Source: Eucalyptus grandis
Lineage: Eukaryota; Streptophyta; Magnoliopsida; Myrtales; Myrtaceae
DNA: 64,000 nt
Direction: 5' to 3'
Assembly: GCF_016545825.1 (NCBI RefSeq)
Contig: NC_052619.1
Location: 69,946,115-70,010,114, forward strand
The notes under the pieces were generated by a model. The model did not search any database. It saw only the letters and a program-made list of their open reading frames with translations, and was not told the DNA's origin. Positions 21,489 to 35,091 of the stretch are shown here, piece by piece; within the stretch, counting starts at the first letter, position 1; each line of letters opens with the position of its first letter. Both the position numbers and the translations under genes were made by a program.

Positions 21489-22885
21489 CTGCAAAACAGT
21501 ACATACAGTGTCAGACATGCACGTCAAATGCATTGCATCGCTCACTTCGAGAGGCAGAGTCTATTTGTACGTTCAAAAACGTTGTTTTGTTCTGAAGTAT
21601 AGTTGAAACTGTTCTCCACCACATTAGCTCATCAGAAGAACTACATCCGCATAAATATCAGCGGCCCCAACTGAATTCCAAAAAGAGATGGTAAAGAAAA
21701 AACACTGATCCAGGTATGAGAGAGAAGTCAAAGAGGTTTCCATAACGATAGAAAACCAACCCTGTAAAAACTATAGCTGTCATCTCACTACGGAGAACAT
21801 CATCTCAAAATTAAGATTTTTGAAAAAGGAAATCAACTCAAATTTCTTTGTTGTTTCCCTGAGATCAATTGTATACCTTTTAACTTTCCTCTTCCTCTTT
21901 TTTCATCCCTATGACCTTTTCCTTTTCTAGACAAAACCATCACCTCAACCCATGTGTTATTTTGCCATCCTCTAGTGATCCATTAGAGATTAGTGGGGAG
22001 CATGATTTCAAGGAAGAACATGAAACTTGAGAATCGGACTATTAGGAACTTGTAGGTTCCTGGTTCCAAGGTATACATAATAGATTTCAGGTTCCAAAAT
22101 ATGAAGATTTTGTTTTGATAGGTAGGTTCCGGGAATTTAGTTGGAGGAACCTGAAATTAAAACATGTAATTTGTGACCTAAAACCTAGAACAAGTTTTAA
22201 TGTTTTTTCTTGATTTATGTCTTCATGTGATCTTGCGATATTCCATACAATTCGATGATGAATATATATTTTGAAAGCTCTAATTTGAGATTCCATTTCA
22301 TGGCTGAGACTTTTACCTCATTAATGTTCATATTTTCTATATGTCTTTATGGTTGGTGAATTATAGCAGTAAGTGATGGTCATTAGAGGTTTTAATTCAC
22401 TGCAATCATTCAATTAATAATATAGGTGGAACTTATGTAGATCTTGGAATTGACCTTGAAATCTACGATAAGGTAGGTTTCAAGTTTTAGGGTATGCAGG
22501 GTAAGTTTTAGGTTCCAAAAAATGAGAAATTTGTTTTAACGGGTACGTTCCAGATTCTAAATGGAACCTGTGAAACCTCATGCTCAATTGTTGAAACAGA
22601 ACTTTCGCCACATGTCCATGACTAATCATTGGCTGTAAGCCTAAGCATAAGAAAGCATATGTCCTTCTCAGTTTATTCAAGAAGAAACAATCTAATCTAC
22701 TATGTTGCACAGTAGAGATCTGATGAAAACGACAAGAAGCTCTGGAACCCCCTTGACTTGGAGATCTAGCGTATTACTCAATCAATACACGGCCAAAAGT
22801 AGAACTCCAAGCATGCTGTTATTAGAATATCCATTCTCGAATGTTCACATGTGCTCATAGTCGAAGCATTATCGCTAGCTAGGTA
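21489..22885 (-). other. CAD copy B intron 1, part between exon 2 and copia
   Basis: Homologous along its length to copy A intron 1 (11988-13455), including a decayed copy of the GTAGGTTCC-rich MITE at about 21990-22565. No gene is seen. Confidence 0.8.
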
Positions 22886-22890
22886 GATAC

Positions 22891-23142
22891 TATTGGAGAT
22901 ACCGTTGCCTCGAGATTTGATATGATTTGGTTGATTGATATCATATGACTGATGCGATGCTCCTTGATTACTGTATATTAGGGAATATTTTCTTTAATTT
23001 TCTTTACAATTATTCCCTAAATTATTTAGACTCTATGTATCATAAATAGGCTTGTACATTGTATATTTGATATGAGAAAGCAATATACAATTTCCATTAT
23101 CCTATTCCTTTGTTCGGCTTTCCATCATCTCAATTCCTTACA
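22891..23142 (+). repeat. 5' LTR of the copia element in CAD copy B
   Basis: Pairs with 38228-38481 and differs from it at only a modest number of sites and small gaps by eye. It holds a possible TATA-like stretch and ends CCTTACA. Confidence 0.95.
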
Positions 23143-23158
23143 TGGTATCAGAGCTTCT
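23143..23158 (+). other. Primer binding site of the copia element
   Basis: TGGTATCAGAGCTTCT directly follows the LTR and is complementary to the initiator tRNA-Met 3' end. Confidence 0.92.
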
Positions 23159-23201
23159 GCAATAAGCTTCCGCACAGCAAATTTCAACTTGCAAAGCAAA
23201 A

Positions 23202-24770
23202 ATGCCCAAAAATCAGAATCCGAATTCTGGTTCATCCAACAACTCCTCCAATGACCCTTCTTCAGATCCCAACATTACTGAAGAGAACTAGCTCGAGGAG
23301 ACGAGAGAAAGACAACCAAATCCAAATCAATCAATCCAAGGATATGCTCGTTCAGGATAAATTTTTCTAGGGCCATACCTTCAATGGGTCCCCGTTCAAG
23401 TTCAACTGGGCCAAATCGGCTTCGTTGAAAATAGTGGGCCAAGAGAAGGTCTGAATCCTGAGTCTAGGTCAGGTTGGCAATTCCCAAATCAAATTGGTTC
23501 GGGTCCACTGGGTTTTAGGGCAAACTTGGCTTTATTTTTTAGCCCCAACTTCATTCCACTTGCTGGAACCATTAGTGGCTGGTCGAAACCAGGCGACGCC
23601 CTCTACACGACCATCGACGACGGTCCGGAACAACACCTAATTACCCTAAAACTCACGGGACTGGAGAATTACTCCGTTTGGTCTTGAGAACTCCGGCATG
23701 CCCTAATAACGAAGGATAAAGATGGATTTATTAACGGCATCGTGCCGGTGCCGTCCGACGAGTGGCTTGCACGACACTAGAGGAAGTGCAACCAACTCGT
23801 GCGAACGTGGATAGGAAATTGTCTCAGCCCGGAGGTAGCCGCAGGACTCCCACCAACCGAAGACATGAAGAAAATTTGGGATAACATTCGGGAGATGTAC
23901 GGGAAACTTGATAAGGCTAAAATTTTTAGCTTGACCAAAGCTTTGTTAGAACTAAAACAGGGTAATCTCTCAATTACCACCATTTTTAACAAATTGTCTA
24001 CTCTCTGAACGAGTAGGAGATGGTGGAGGAAAAGCCCGAGGGTCCCGAAGCTACTCTAGCTCAATACTGAGCAATTAAAGAGCGAGAAAAGGCAACACAT
24101 TTTTTACTTATTCTCAACGAGATGTACTTGCCGTTCCGAAGCCAAATCCTTGCGATAGATTCGGTTCCACCTCTTGGACACATTTACCAACTTGCCGTCC
24201 AAGAAGAATCCCAATGTCTTGCTTCCACGGAATACTTGAAGACGAGAGATCGCATTGTCTTGGCAGCAAAAGCAACAACGGAGCCGCACCGGAGCAACGG
24301 ACGGAACACCCATGGAAGCTTCTCTCGAATGGGATCTGCAGCGCTAGGGTTGGTGGTGAAGAAGAAAACCCATCTTTTCAAATGGATGGATGGGATTTGA
24401 TGGGGGCCTTTCGATCTGACGGCTCAGGACATACCAAAGCCTTAATGCAGATGGGCAAACATGATCTAATCCCTAGATCGGACGGCCCAGGATGCAAAGT
24501 GAGATCTAACAGCTAGGGTCTCATCTTGGCAGCGCCTAAATCAGACGGAGGAGATTTGGCCACATCACCCACGTGGAAAACCTCCAGTGACCGAGATCCT
24601 ACCACGTCATCCAGATTAATTGGTCAAAATTCAAGCAAAAAAGGTAAATTTTGTGAATTTTGTAAATGTCCTTATCATACTAAGGAGGATTGTTGGAAAT
24701 TGCGTGGCAAGCCGATGGATAGGGGGAGAAAAGAACATAACACTTCCATTGCAGCAAATGCTAGGGTCAA
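23202..24770 (+). pseudogene. Copia gag remnant
   Basis: The ATG at 23202 opens MPKNQNPNSGSSNN and stops after TEEN. Gag domain pieces follow: LTGLENYSVWS, then WIGNCLSPEVAAGLPPTEDM with IWDNIREMYGKLDKAKIFSL at 23800-24000. A zinc knuckle CEFCKCPYHTKEDC lies at about 24650-24690. Stops and frameshifts separate the pieces. Confidence 0.88.
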
Positions 24771-24799
24771 CTAGCCTATTAATCAAGATCAATTCCAGC

Positions 24800-25011
24800 A
24801 AATTATGAGGGCACTCAATCAATTAGAAACAAATGACAAAGGGGGCAGCTATGCAGGTACATCTTATTGCCTTGAAAATTCTATTTCAGATAAGGCATGG
24901 ATTATTGATTCAAGTGCTTGTGACCACATAGTTTGCAATGAACGTTTCCTATCTCAAATTCGCAAGTCTCCCCACAATACTTCAGCTCATCTTCCCAATG
25001 GAAATGACACT
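24800..25011 (+). pseudogene. Copia protease start, cut by the nested element
   Basis: Encodes AWIIDSSACDHIVCNE, where the active-site triplet DSG of copia proteases has become DSS, then SAHLPNGNDT. The frame continues across the nested insertion at 35092 with HITKIGNVCLNQIITLKNVL. Confidence 0.88.
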
Positions 25012-26938
25012 TGTCACGACCCTTCTCTTAGGGGGAGGGAGTAGGTTTAGGAGTATTGCCTAAGGATGGACCTAAGGCCCATGATTAGGTGTGAGCTCTC
25101 CCAAGCCCATATCTCACGTGACATTTGGATATTTCCTATGAATTTTTGTACAAAATGAGTTGCCACTAGCCTATTGGGGTTGGCTAGAAACCAAGTGAAG
25201 TATGAGAGTATACCTCACTTCCTACGCAACCAGAGAATCTAGGGTTGATGACTTGACTACACTAATTAGCCAATTAGTGCCCTTTGGTACCTATTCTTGT
25301 TCATTTTAAAAGAGAATTTTTGCCAAGCAGTTTGGATTGATTTTATACGTATCCACTAACATGTGAGGTGATCATTGCAGGTGTGCAATCATTAAAGTAA
25401 CAACCATAGGTACCAAGATCCTAATTGCACTAAAATTAAACACGTGCAATTAAATATAATTAGATATTCAAATGAAACATATGATATAATTAAAAGACGA
25501 GCAAATAAAGGACTAATTACACTAAAAAAAAACAATACATAACAATTCTTAATCAAACCCCATTATTTTTGGATTTTCGAAATTTTTAATTAATTATTTT
25601 TAATTTTTTTTTGGAATTTTTAAAATATTTTAAAATATTTATATTTTTTTTTTGGATTTTTGATTAATAAATAAAATAAAATAAAAAAATTCGAGGCCGG
25701 ATTGGGTCGGGTCCGATCTAACTCGACCGGGTTCACTCGGTCAACGCAAGCCCAGTCCAATTGGAGACCGGACTAGGGTTTGGTTTGGCAGCTGGGTCTA
25801 CGGCGGCCCATAGCCCCGAGATCCTCTTTTTTTTTTTTTTTTTTTTTTTAAAGAAGCCCAGCCCAAATCGAATTAGCCCTATTTTCTTAAAAAGAATGAG
25901 CCTGGCCGAGAGATATGTCAACCCATTTGCGCAAGCCCAGCTTGGACAAGTCAAAACCCTACCTGGGAAACAAACGAATCGGGTCAGCCCGATCCACAAG
26001 CTGACCCGATTCATCCCTCCTTCGCGGCTACTTGCATACTGCGAGGGCAGCGGCGCGACAAGGGATGTCGCCCACCAGGGGAGGTGGGTGGCGCCGATAG
26101 CGGCGACGATGGTGGACGAAGGCGGACGGCAGCAAGTGTGACGCGGATAGGCACCAACGTCGCCTAGCGTCCCCGATCGACCGAGCTCTAATGATGGTGG
26201 GGGCGTCCGACCAAAGCAAGGTCGGAGTCGATACCGACGGTCTCAAAACACAGACCTCAACATAGATAGCGACGCGACAACAAGTTAGCGAGGGCCAAAA
26301 TTCGCGTGAACCGGACGACCACGAACTCTGGCACGACAATCACTAAAAATAGGGGACAATGGGGTGTGGCTTACCGAGTAGTGATGGCGGAGGCCAAATA
26401 GGGCAGCAGCGGTTGTGGCAGTGTTGGGTTGCGGGTCGGAGGCGCTGCGGGGTCTAACAGGGCGCAGTGTTGGGCATGCGAAAAGCAGGCGCGAGCGGTG
26501 AGTGCAGCTTCCGGCGGGCGGAAAGCGGAAAGCAAGCACGGCAAGTGGTAGTCGAGCCCACCAGGAAGAAGAACTTCTTCTTCCCCGTTTTTTTCTCGAG
26601 CTCTCTCCTCTCGCTGGTCTTTGTTCTCTCTTTGTCTTCTTCTCCTTTTTTTTTTTTTTTTTTTCCGGTTCCCTTCTCCCTCCTATGCCCGGTTCTCTGT
26701 AGGGTTTTTCTTTTTGCCTGAAGATCAGCCCAAGAGGAAGAAACTTAGTGCAGGTCGAGCCGAGGGGAGAGAGGAAAGGAGGAGAGCCGGGTTGGGCCAA
26801 GGCCAGATTCGGCCTAACCCAGCTCCTCTTGTGTCTTTTGTCTCCTTTTTCTTTTTCTCTTTTTTTTTTTTTTTAGTGACTAATTCCTAATTACATGGTT
26901 TATGTCCTAAATAAAATTGTAAAATTTAGGTGTCAACA
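25012..26938 (-). repeat. 3' LTR of the nested LARD
   Basis: Pairs with 33116-35086. It contains a T-rich/A-rich tract, a GC-rich middle (26040-26560) and a pyrimidine-rich end. The 171-codon minus-strand frame in it is not a gene: it is rich in low-complexity RR/KK/S runs, and the other LTR does not keep it. Confidence 0.93.
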
Positions 26939-27098
26939 GTTGCCCCTTTTTGAATGGGAGCTCGAAGAGGTTCCATTCAAAGATAAAAGATACCTAAATT
27001 ATTTTGGCAATAGAGACACCCTAGGTACATAGTCACGTATTAGGTCGATGGTAAGTACTGATAACTATGGAAGCGCGTCTTGTCAATAAGAGGAAGAA

Positions 27099-27995
27099 AG
27101 ACTCCGGGCTACAAAAATGCACTGGGTCATAAAAAGAAAGGAAGACTCTAGGATACAAAGCTCTCCGGGTCATAAGAAGACTCCAAGATACAAAGCTCTC
27201 CAGACCATAAGAAGGGAGGAAGACTCTAGGATACAAAGCTCTCCGGGCCATAAGAAGGGAGGAAGACTCCGGGATACAAAGTTCTCGGGCCATAAGAAGG
27301 GAGGAAGACTCTGGGAGACTCCCGGATACAAAGCTCTCCGAGTCATAAGAAGTGAGGAAGACTCTAGGATACAAACCTCTCTAGGGTCATAAGAAGGGTG
27401 GAAGACTCTAGGATACTCTCCGAGTCATAAGAAGGATGGAAGACTCCAGGATCAAAGCTCTCCAGGTCATAAGAAGAGAGGAAGACTCCAGGATATAAAG
27501 CTCTTTGGGTCATAAGAAGGGTGGAAGACTCCAGGATACAAAGCTCTCCGGCTCATGAGAATGGTGGAAGACTCTAGGATACAAAGCTCTTTAGGCCATA
27601 AAAAGGGAGGAAGACTCCGGGATACAAAACTCTCTAGGGTCATAAGAAGAGAGGAAGACTCCAGGATACAAAGCTCTCCAAGCCAAAAGAAAGGAGGAAG
27701 ACTCTGGGATACAAAGCTCTTTGGGCCATAAGAAGGAGGAAGACTCCGAGTTACAAAGCTCTCCGGGTCATAAGAAGTGAGGAAGACTCCTGGATATAAA
27801 GCTCTTCGGGTCATAAGAATGGTGGAAGACTCTAGGATACAAACCTCTCCGGGTCATAAGAAGGGAGGAAGACTCCATGATACAAAGCTTTCCGAGTCAT
27901 AAGAAGAGAGGAAGACTCCGGGATACAAAGCTCTCCAAGTCATAAGAAGGGAGGAAGAGTCCGGGATACAAAGCTCTCCGGGTCATAAGATAAGA
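27099..27995. repeat. Minisatellite array 1 in the LARD, about 42-bp unit
   Basis: About twenty units of GAAGACTCCGGGATACAAAG, CTCTCCGGGTCATAAGAAGG and GAG, with small length changes. Frames of about 110 codons across it are repeat translations. Confidence 0.95.
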
Positions 27996-27999
27996 GGGA

Positions 28000-28525
28000 A
28001 TGAGGTCTCACCGTGTAACAACAAGTTTCGACCGAGTATGATAATCTCACCATGTATGAACGGGTTTTGATTGGGAGGTAGGTCTCACCATGTTCGAATG
28101 GGTTTCAACTAGGAAGAAGGTCTCACCGTATATGAACGGGTTTCGACCGGGTATGATAGTCTTACTGTGTACGAACGGGTTTCAACCGGGTATGATAGTC
28201 TCACCGTGTACGAACAGGTCTCGACTGGGAGGTAGGTCTCATCGTGTACGAATGAGTTTCGATCGGGTATGATAGTTTCACTGTGTACGAACGGGTCTCA
28301 ACTGGGAGAAAAGTCTCACCGTTTATGAATAGGTTTCGACTGGGTATGATAGTCTCATCGTGTACGAATAGGTTTCGATTGGGAGAGAGGTCTCGCTGTG
28401 TACAAATGGGAGGTAGATCTCACCGTGTATGAATGGGTTTCGACCAGGAGGAAGGTCTCACCGTGTATGAACGGGTTTTGACCGGGTGTGATAGTCTCAC
28501 CGTGTACAAACGGGTTTTGACTGGG
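28000..28525. repeat. Minisatellite array 2 in the LARD, about 39-bp unit
   Basis: About thirteen units built from TCTCACCGTGTACGAACGGG, TTTCGACCGGGTATGATAG and GAGGTAGG variants. It lies immediately next to array 1, with a different unit. Confidence 0.93.
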
Positions 28526-31500
28526 AGCGGACAAACATGGTTTACGGATGAAATCACAAGCCGTGTGGTTTAAGGATAGACCCACGAGTCTTATGGTTTA
28601 ATGATAGACCCACAAACCTTTAGTTTTTAGGGAAGCACTCGCTAACCCCTTGAAAAAATGCATGGCTTCACTAGGGAACCTTGTCAAACTCAACTTGAGC
28701 AAATGTTATTAGAGACATCATCAAGAGACGCATTGGCAATATTGCCGCATTAATTGAACAAGCTAATCAAGCTAAGTTCAATTTCTTTTAAAAAAACATT
28801 TGATGTCAATCAGCATCATGTGGCGCAACACTGTCATCTTGTTTGGGAATGTATCATTAATCATCAAATTCTCTGGGAGTTAAATTCTTATCAAAATGGC
28901 TACAACTCGTGAAAAAGACTCATTAAACATGCCAAGCTAAACCTTCTTAGTCAGAAATAGTTTCTCACACTCTCAATAAAATGGCTGTTTGATCCCATCC
29001 ATTTGCGTGGGAAGTAACTGATTGCTAAGGGTATCTCACATAACCCGTCTCAAAGGCTTTCAGAAAAATTCATGATGAGCACAATCCGATCGACCAAAAA
29101 GGCCTTTTGAGAGGACCGCAATATAGACTCAATTAGGGCTTACGCAAAGGAATTATTGCTTTGAAGCCAATAAAGGAACATTTGCCGTTATCTTCATCCG
29201 GTTTACAAGTCGAGAACTTTGAAGATAAGACAAGATAGAATTACCTCCACTCCTTCAAGTGATAGCTTTATTTGTGGCATTCTCATTTTCACTCAAACCA
29301 TCACAATCAGAAGAGACTTTGGAAGGGGGTGGTAATGTTAGCTTGGGAGAGGCTTGAAATGCTTAAAATTTTCAAGAGGGTTTTTAAGAGTCGGTGATCA
29401 TCATCGCATCGCAACCAGGTCATTCGACCATTCGAAAGCATTTGGCTTTTGAAACACAGCACATCTCGAAAGTCCCTTGACTAATCATTTATGCAAAGGA
29501 GCTTTGCTCATTTCTCTAATGTCCTTTGCTCTAGCGATGAATTTTTGTGTGTAGGCACTTGGACTTTGATAATTTTTTCTTTTACATAAGATGCAGCCTT
29601 TTGGCTCTTTTTCTTAACGGGCATTAGCCTTGCTTTTACCAGGCACACTGCTTTTTCATGCCCCCTAATTTGTCAATTTTTTTTTCTTTGAACTTTTGGA
29701 GCTCTTACGACTTTCAAGATGCTTTTCCCATTTTCTCGTAAATATCAATTGTATTTGATCAATTCTTATGCCTTGCTCCAATGAAGGGAGATGCTCACCG
29801 CTCGGGGGTTCAGAAATGAACAATTAGGCCCAAATTGGTTAAAGCAACGGGTATTAGTGTTTGGATAGAGAAAGGAAATGCTCTTCTTCACATTGGAATG
29901 AATCAAGCTTTGATAAGAATTCCTCTGAAGCTATCACTAAAAGATTGATGCAAGTGAAAGTAATATAATCTTTCTCAATTTTTCGGTCTATAACACGACT
30001 ATAACTCTTATGCTGCCCCAATGTGGGGTCATTCTCGACATGGGTACTTTGAAGGATCATCTTTTTTTTGCCCCAAAGGGGTAGCAAGAGATTAGTGCAA
30101 TGCTTGAGATTGATGAAGGAAACACCTTTATCATTTCGATCTTTGCACTCAATGCAAATGAATCATTTGTCCTAAGAGAATGTCACTTTTCACTCAACTC
30201 TCAAAGTGTTTGAATGATGTGTTTGGAAATGGCTTACCTTTCCTCATCCTAAGTATTCTCTGCTTGGCATGATTAACATCTCAATTTCATTTTGTCAAGA
30301 TCATCCGAGTAGATTAATCTTCATAAGGAATTTTGATTCAAAATGAATAATCCACAAAACGAGGAAACAATTTTGAGATAAAAATGATGCTCGAAAAGTT
30401 TGTAGAAATTTTTTATTATTCACTTTTGTGCTTATCTCATGGAAAGCGCCAAATTTTTTTTTTTTTTTTTAATGGAAATTCTCCTTTTTTTTTTAAATTT
30501 TTTTTTTTAGAAGAAGGGTACTTACCTGCGGCATGGTGACCCAATAACCTTGTAAAAATGTAAAAGAATATGTTAGTGCAAAAATCATTAGGGATTAAAA
30601 TGTTGGAAACGATACATTGTTACCCTTCACTCGCTTTTATCCTTTGGACGCTAACACCTCTTGAATTCACCTTCGTGGATATTTGGTAACTTGAAAATAC
30701 CCTTCCCTTGCATTCGCCTTTAAATGTTTGACGTTTTCTTGATTCCTTGGTGGAAGGCGATGCTTCTATGGTCAAGGTACGACTCCTTTTTTTATTTATT
30801 ACCCTGTAAGAAGAGGAGATGAAACGGGTTATCTCTATACTTAATTAAGTTCAACTAAGGAACGATACATCCTTCTTGATGAATTTGACAATATTGTTCC
30901 AGTACACTTCATTGGTAGGAGATGAGAGATTTTTTTTCTAAATCAAACGTCGCTCTCCCACTCTTTATTTGACAAACCTTTGTTCTGTTCGAATCCGTCC
31001 TGTATCAAAGAAAAAGACATGTCATTTTTTATACTGAAGAGAATCAAGCTTAAGAACGATATACATCATTTTCAAAGTTGGGTGATCAACATCCCAAGGT
31101 ATCTCTCATGGAGGAATAGACAATATTGCCCTTTGTTTCATTTGAATCTTTTTTTGTTTAAGATGAACAAGACTTAAAAGTGCTCCATCGCGTTTGTTGG
31201 GAACGTTACAAAACTTGGCACTCTTGATATCTCCTTGACAATGAAAAGAAAAGCATGTCAGAAACGGTATTAGAAATGAATAACCGGAATCGATACGTTT
31301 TACTCTTCCTTTGAATTCACCCTTTTGGATACTTGGCAACTCCCTTCATTTGTCTCATCATGCAAAGTGAATGAGATCGACTGGTTATTTTGGCACATAA
31401 GGCATTTGCGAATAACAAAACTTCTCAAAGTGGAATTCGACTTCGTTCCGCTTCTATGGAAAATTGGCGCCGACGAAACCTCAACGCATACTTGCTCCTT

Positions 31501-33115
31501 GAGTTTGATGAGCCCGAGAAAATGACTACATGAAGAGAGGGCCTTAAGCAAAGTTTTCTTGAAATTCATTTTGGAAGGTAGACGTAAAAGTTCGCCTAAA
31601 ATACTTCTGAATTTTTTTCTGCTTTGTTTTGTTTTGTTTAGTTTTTTGTTTTATTTTTGTTTTTTATAAAAAAAAAAAATGATGATTTTCATGAAACTGA
31701 ATTCCATCATAAAAAATGTGAGTCCCACGATTTACAAAAGCAACAATTGGATTCACAATCAAAACTCAAAATGAAAAACATGATTCTTAACAAGAATAAG
31801 AACATTGATAAAATACAACTCTTCTATAGATAAGAGTAAAAATTAACTCTTGTCCTAATGTCAAGGAGCACCACGCATAACCTGCAAAAAGATGACAATG
31901 TTAGTACGTGAATGAGAAAAAATGATATCTCAATGGGGTCACTTCTTACAATAGAATCAAGACGACGGTACATGCCCCATAATCATTATTACAGGGTTTT
32001 AGTATTTTGCCAAGATTTTATCATAAGAGAAGACATCATTAAAATAATTAATCCACAGCCATTAATCGAATGTCCACCTTTATTTCAAAAAGTTTCGTTT
32101 GCAAAAGTGTCATTAACTGACTTCTATTTTGAGAAATTTGTACACAAAATGATTTGCACTTTAGCCCCAAAATGTGAGAATGAGAGAATTTGATTAAAAA
32201 AAAGAATGCAATTTCAATTTTTGTGCCACAATATAAAATCACAACTTGAAATTTTTTTTTCTTGTCAAAATGATTTTGAGCCCATAACTAGAAATTTAAA
32301 CAAAACCACGTGTTCAACAGGGCCAAATCAAAGTATTTAGAACTTGCTTTCAATGTTCACTTATCAAAAGTGACTGCCAATTTTTTTTTCAATCACAAGC
32401 CTACATCGCCGAGGGCATTCAATTGATTTCCGCGAATTTCAAAATGAAAATGCAATACAAAGTGGGCAAATAAAAAGGAAATGATACTTACAATGGGTGC
32501 CAACCTTTGTCTTTTATTTATTTATCCAATTACATAGACATACACATGGAATGTGGTTCGATTTCTATTCTATACGGCTCAAAATGAAGCCATAGGATCA
32601 CCGGATTGAACCAACAAGGTCGTGGCTGGGTCGGGTTACCCATGACTCCGGCTTTGTTAAAGAACTGACCCGTGTCGCATGCTCATAGACTGGGGTGGGT
32701 ACCTTCGACGTGAAGAAAGAAATTTCGAGGTAGACGTGGGCGACTTGTACTACACGGTTGTAGTCAGAGTGGTATTCACCTCAACACCATCCTAAGTGAT
32801 CCTATGCATCTCGAGTCCGGTGGCAGGTTGTGTGCGCTATGGTGTAGTGCAATGCAGGAAACGCATGCATGACAATTTATAAGCAAACAACACTCCGTAC
32901 ATAAAAAATAAACCATACATTCCTACACCTCCCTACAAGACAAAGGTGAACAAACATTTCTCCTTATACCTCCCATTTTGCAAAAACATTTAACACCTTT
33001 AATATTAGGGACGTATCTGGAATTCTCGTTGCCAAACAAAATATTTTTTAATAAGATTAATTTTGGCCTAAGTCCTTTAAGGTTTAAAACCAATTCCCTA
33101 GTGGAGTCGCCAAGT
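28526..33115 (-). other. LARD interior without recognisable domains
   Basis: AT-rich sequence with T-runs (30450-30510, 31610-31680). I looked for RT, integrase, protease and zinc-knuckle signatures on both strands and saw none. The 5' leader of the element lies at the right end (about 32500-33115). Short frames are scattered and unmatched. Confidence 0.7.
33098..33115 (-). other. Primer binding site candidate of the LARD
   Basis: The minus strand reads TTGGCGACTCCACTAGGG next to the LTR end, the wording common in plant Tat-type elements. It sets the element's direction as minus. Confidence 0.7.
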
Positions 33116-35086
33116 TGTCGCGATCTATCCCTCAAGAGGAGGGACTAGGTTTAGGGGTATTGCCTCAGGATGGACCTAAGCCCCATGATTAGGCGTGAGC
33201 TCTCCCAAGCCCATATCTTGCGTGACATTTGGATATTTTCTATGAATTTTTGTACAAAATGAGTTGCCATTAGCCTATTGGGGTTGACTAGAAACCAAGT
33301 GAGGTATGGGAGTATACCTCACTTCCTACGCAACCAAAGAATCTAGGGTCGATGACTTGATTACACTAATTAGCCAATTAGTGCCATTTCCATACCTATT
33401 CTTGTTCATTTTAAAAGAGAATTTTTGTCAAGCAGTTTGGATTGATTTTATACCTATCCACTAACATGTGAGGTGATCATTGTAGGTGCGCAATCATTAA
33501 AGTAACAACCATAGCTACCAGGATCCTAATTGCACTAAAATTAAACATGTGCAATTAAATATAATCAGATATGCAAATGAAACATATGATATAATTAAAA
33601 GATGAGCAAATAAAGGACTAATTACACTAAAGAAAACAATACATAACAATTCCTAATCAAACCCCATTATTTTTGGATATTCGAAATTTTTAATTAATTA
33701 ATTATTTTTAATTTTTAATTTTTAAATATTTTTAAATTTTAATATTTTTGGATTTTCGAATTTTTTTAAATATTTTTTTATTTTAAAAAAAAAATAAAAT
33801 AATTCGAGGCCGGACTAGGTCGGGTCTGGTCTAACCCCACCCGGGTTTGGCCCGATCAGCAGGGGTCGGGTCCAATCGAAGACCGGACCCGGGTTCGGTC
33901 CAGCAGGCCCAGGTTTGCGACACGGGCCCATAGTACAGGCCTGGCTCGAGATCCTCTTTTCCTTTTTCCCTTTAAAAAAAAAAGCCTAGCCCAAATTGAA
34001 TTAGCCCTATTTCCTTAAAAAGGATGAGCCCGGCCCAAGGATATGTCAACCCATTTGCGTAAGCCCCCCTAGATGAGTCAAAACCCTACCCGAGAAACAA
34101 GCAAACTGGGTCAGCTCGATCCATAGGCTAACCCGATTCATCCCTCCTTCGCGGCCACTTGCATACTGCGAGGGCAACGGAGCCAGCAAGGGACGCCACC
34201 CACCGGGGGAGGTTGGTGGCGCCAATAGCAGGGACAACGGTGGCAAGTGTGACACGTATAGGCACTAACATCAGCTTTGGCGTCCCCTGACCGGTTGAGC
34301 TCTAATGATGGCGAGGCCGTTCGACCAGAGCAGGGTCGGAGTCGATACCGATGGTCTCAAAACACGAACCTCAACACAAACAAAGACGCAGCAACATGTC
34401 AGCGAGGGCCAAAATTCGCATGAACCGGATAGCCACAAACTCCGGCCCAGCAATGACCAAAAACAAGGGACAATGGGGTGTGGCTTACCGGAGTAGCGAC
34501 GGCGGAGGCCGAATAGGGCAACAGCAGGTTAGCGGTGGTTGTGGCAGCGTTGGGTCGCGGGTCAGAGGCGCTACAAGGTCCGACGAGGTAGCTACCGATG
34601 TTGGGCGTGTGAAAAGCAGGCATGAGGGACGAGTACAGCTTTCGGCAGGTGGAAAGCGAAGCACGGCAAGCGGTAGTCGAGCCCACCGAGGAAGAAGAAC
34701 AACGGTTTTTCTTCCTCCTTTTTTTTTCTTGAGCTCTCTCCTCTCGTTGGTCTCTATTCTCTCTGTGTCTTCTTCTCCTCTTTTTTTGTTTCGATTCCCC
34801 TCTCCCTCCTACATCCGATTCTCTCTAGGGTTTTTCTTTTTGCCTAAAGATTGGCCCAGGAGGAAGAAACTTAGCACGGGCCAAGCGGAGAGAGGAAAGG
34901 AGGAGAGTCGAGTTGGGCCAAGGCCAGATTCGGCCCAACCCAGCTCCTCTTGTGTCTTTTGTCTCCTTTTTCTTTTTTCTTTTGTTGTCATTGTTTGTTT
35001 TCTTTTCTTTTTCTCTTTTTTTTAGCAACTAATTCCTAATTACATGATTAAGTCCTATATAAAATTGTAAAATTTAGGTGTCAACA
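33116..35086 (-). repeat. 5' LTR of the nested LARD
   Basis: Begins TGTCGCGATC and ends GGTGTCAACA on the plus strand. Pairs with 25012-26938, with many substitutions and small gaps by eye. Confidence 0.93.
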
Positions 35087-35091
35087 ACACT

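Larger units (their letters stand above)
25012..35086 (-). mobile_element. 10-kb non-coding LTR element (LARD-like) nested in copia
   Basis: LTRs at 25012-26938 (1927 bp) and 33116-35086 (1971 bp) are flanked by ACACT (25007-25011 and 35087-35091). Read on the minus strand each LTR begins TGTTGACACCTAAATTTT. A primer-site candidate TTGGCGACTCCACTAGGG adjoins the right LTR, and the purine tract AAAAAGGGGCAAC adjoins the left. Such starts and primer sites are usual in the Tat/Ogre part of Ty3/gypsy (family knowledge). The 6.2-kb interior has no gag or pol domain that I can find, only two minisatellites and AT-rich sequence, so it depends on a partner for movement. Confidence 0.9.

Noticed and set aside
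27033..27814. Minus-strand frames of about 115 codons with ESSSLLMARRALYPRVF repeats
   Set aside because: Translation of the 42-bp minisatellite of the LARD; length changes of the units break any single frame.
27099..28525. CRISPR-like array
   Set aside because: Units are head-to-tail without unique spacers and lie inside a plant LTR element.
34351..35025. 224-codon plus-strand frame
   Set aside because: Lies inside an LTR of the LARD, with low-complexity composition and a poly-F/S end. The matching LTR (25012-26938) does not keep it.
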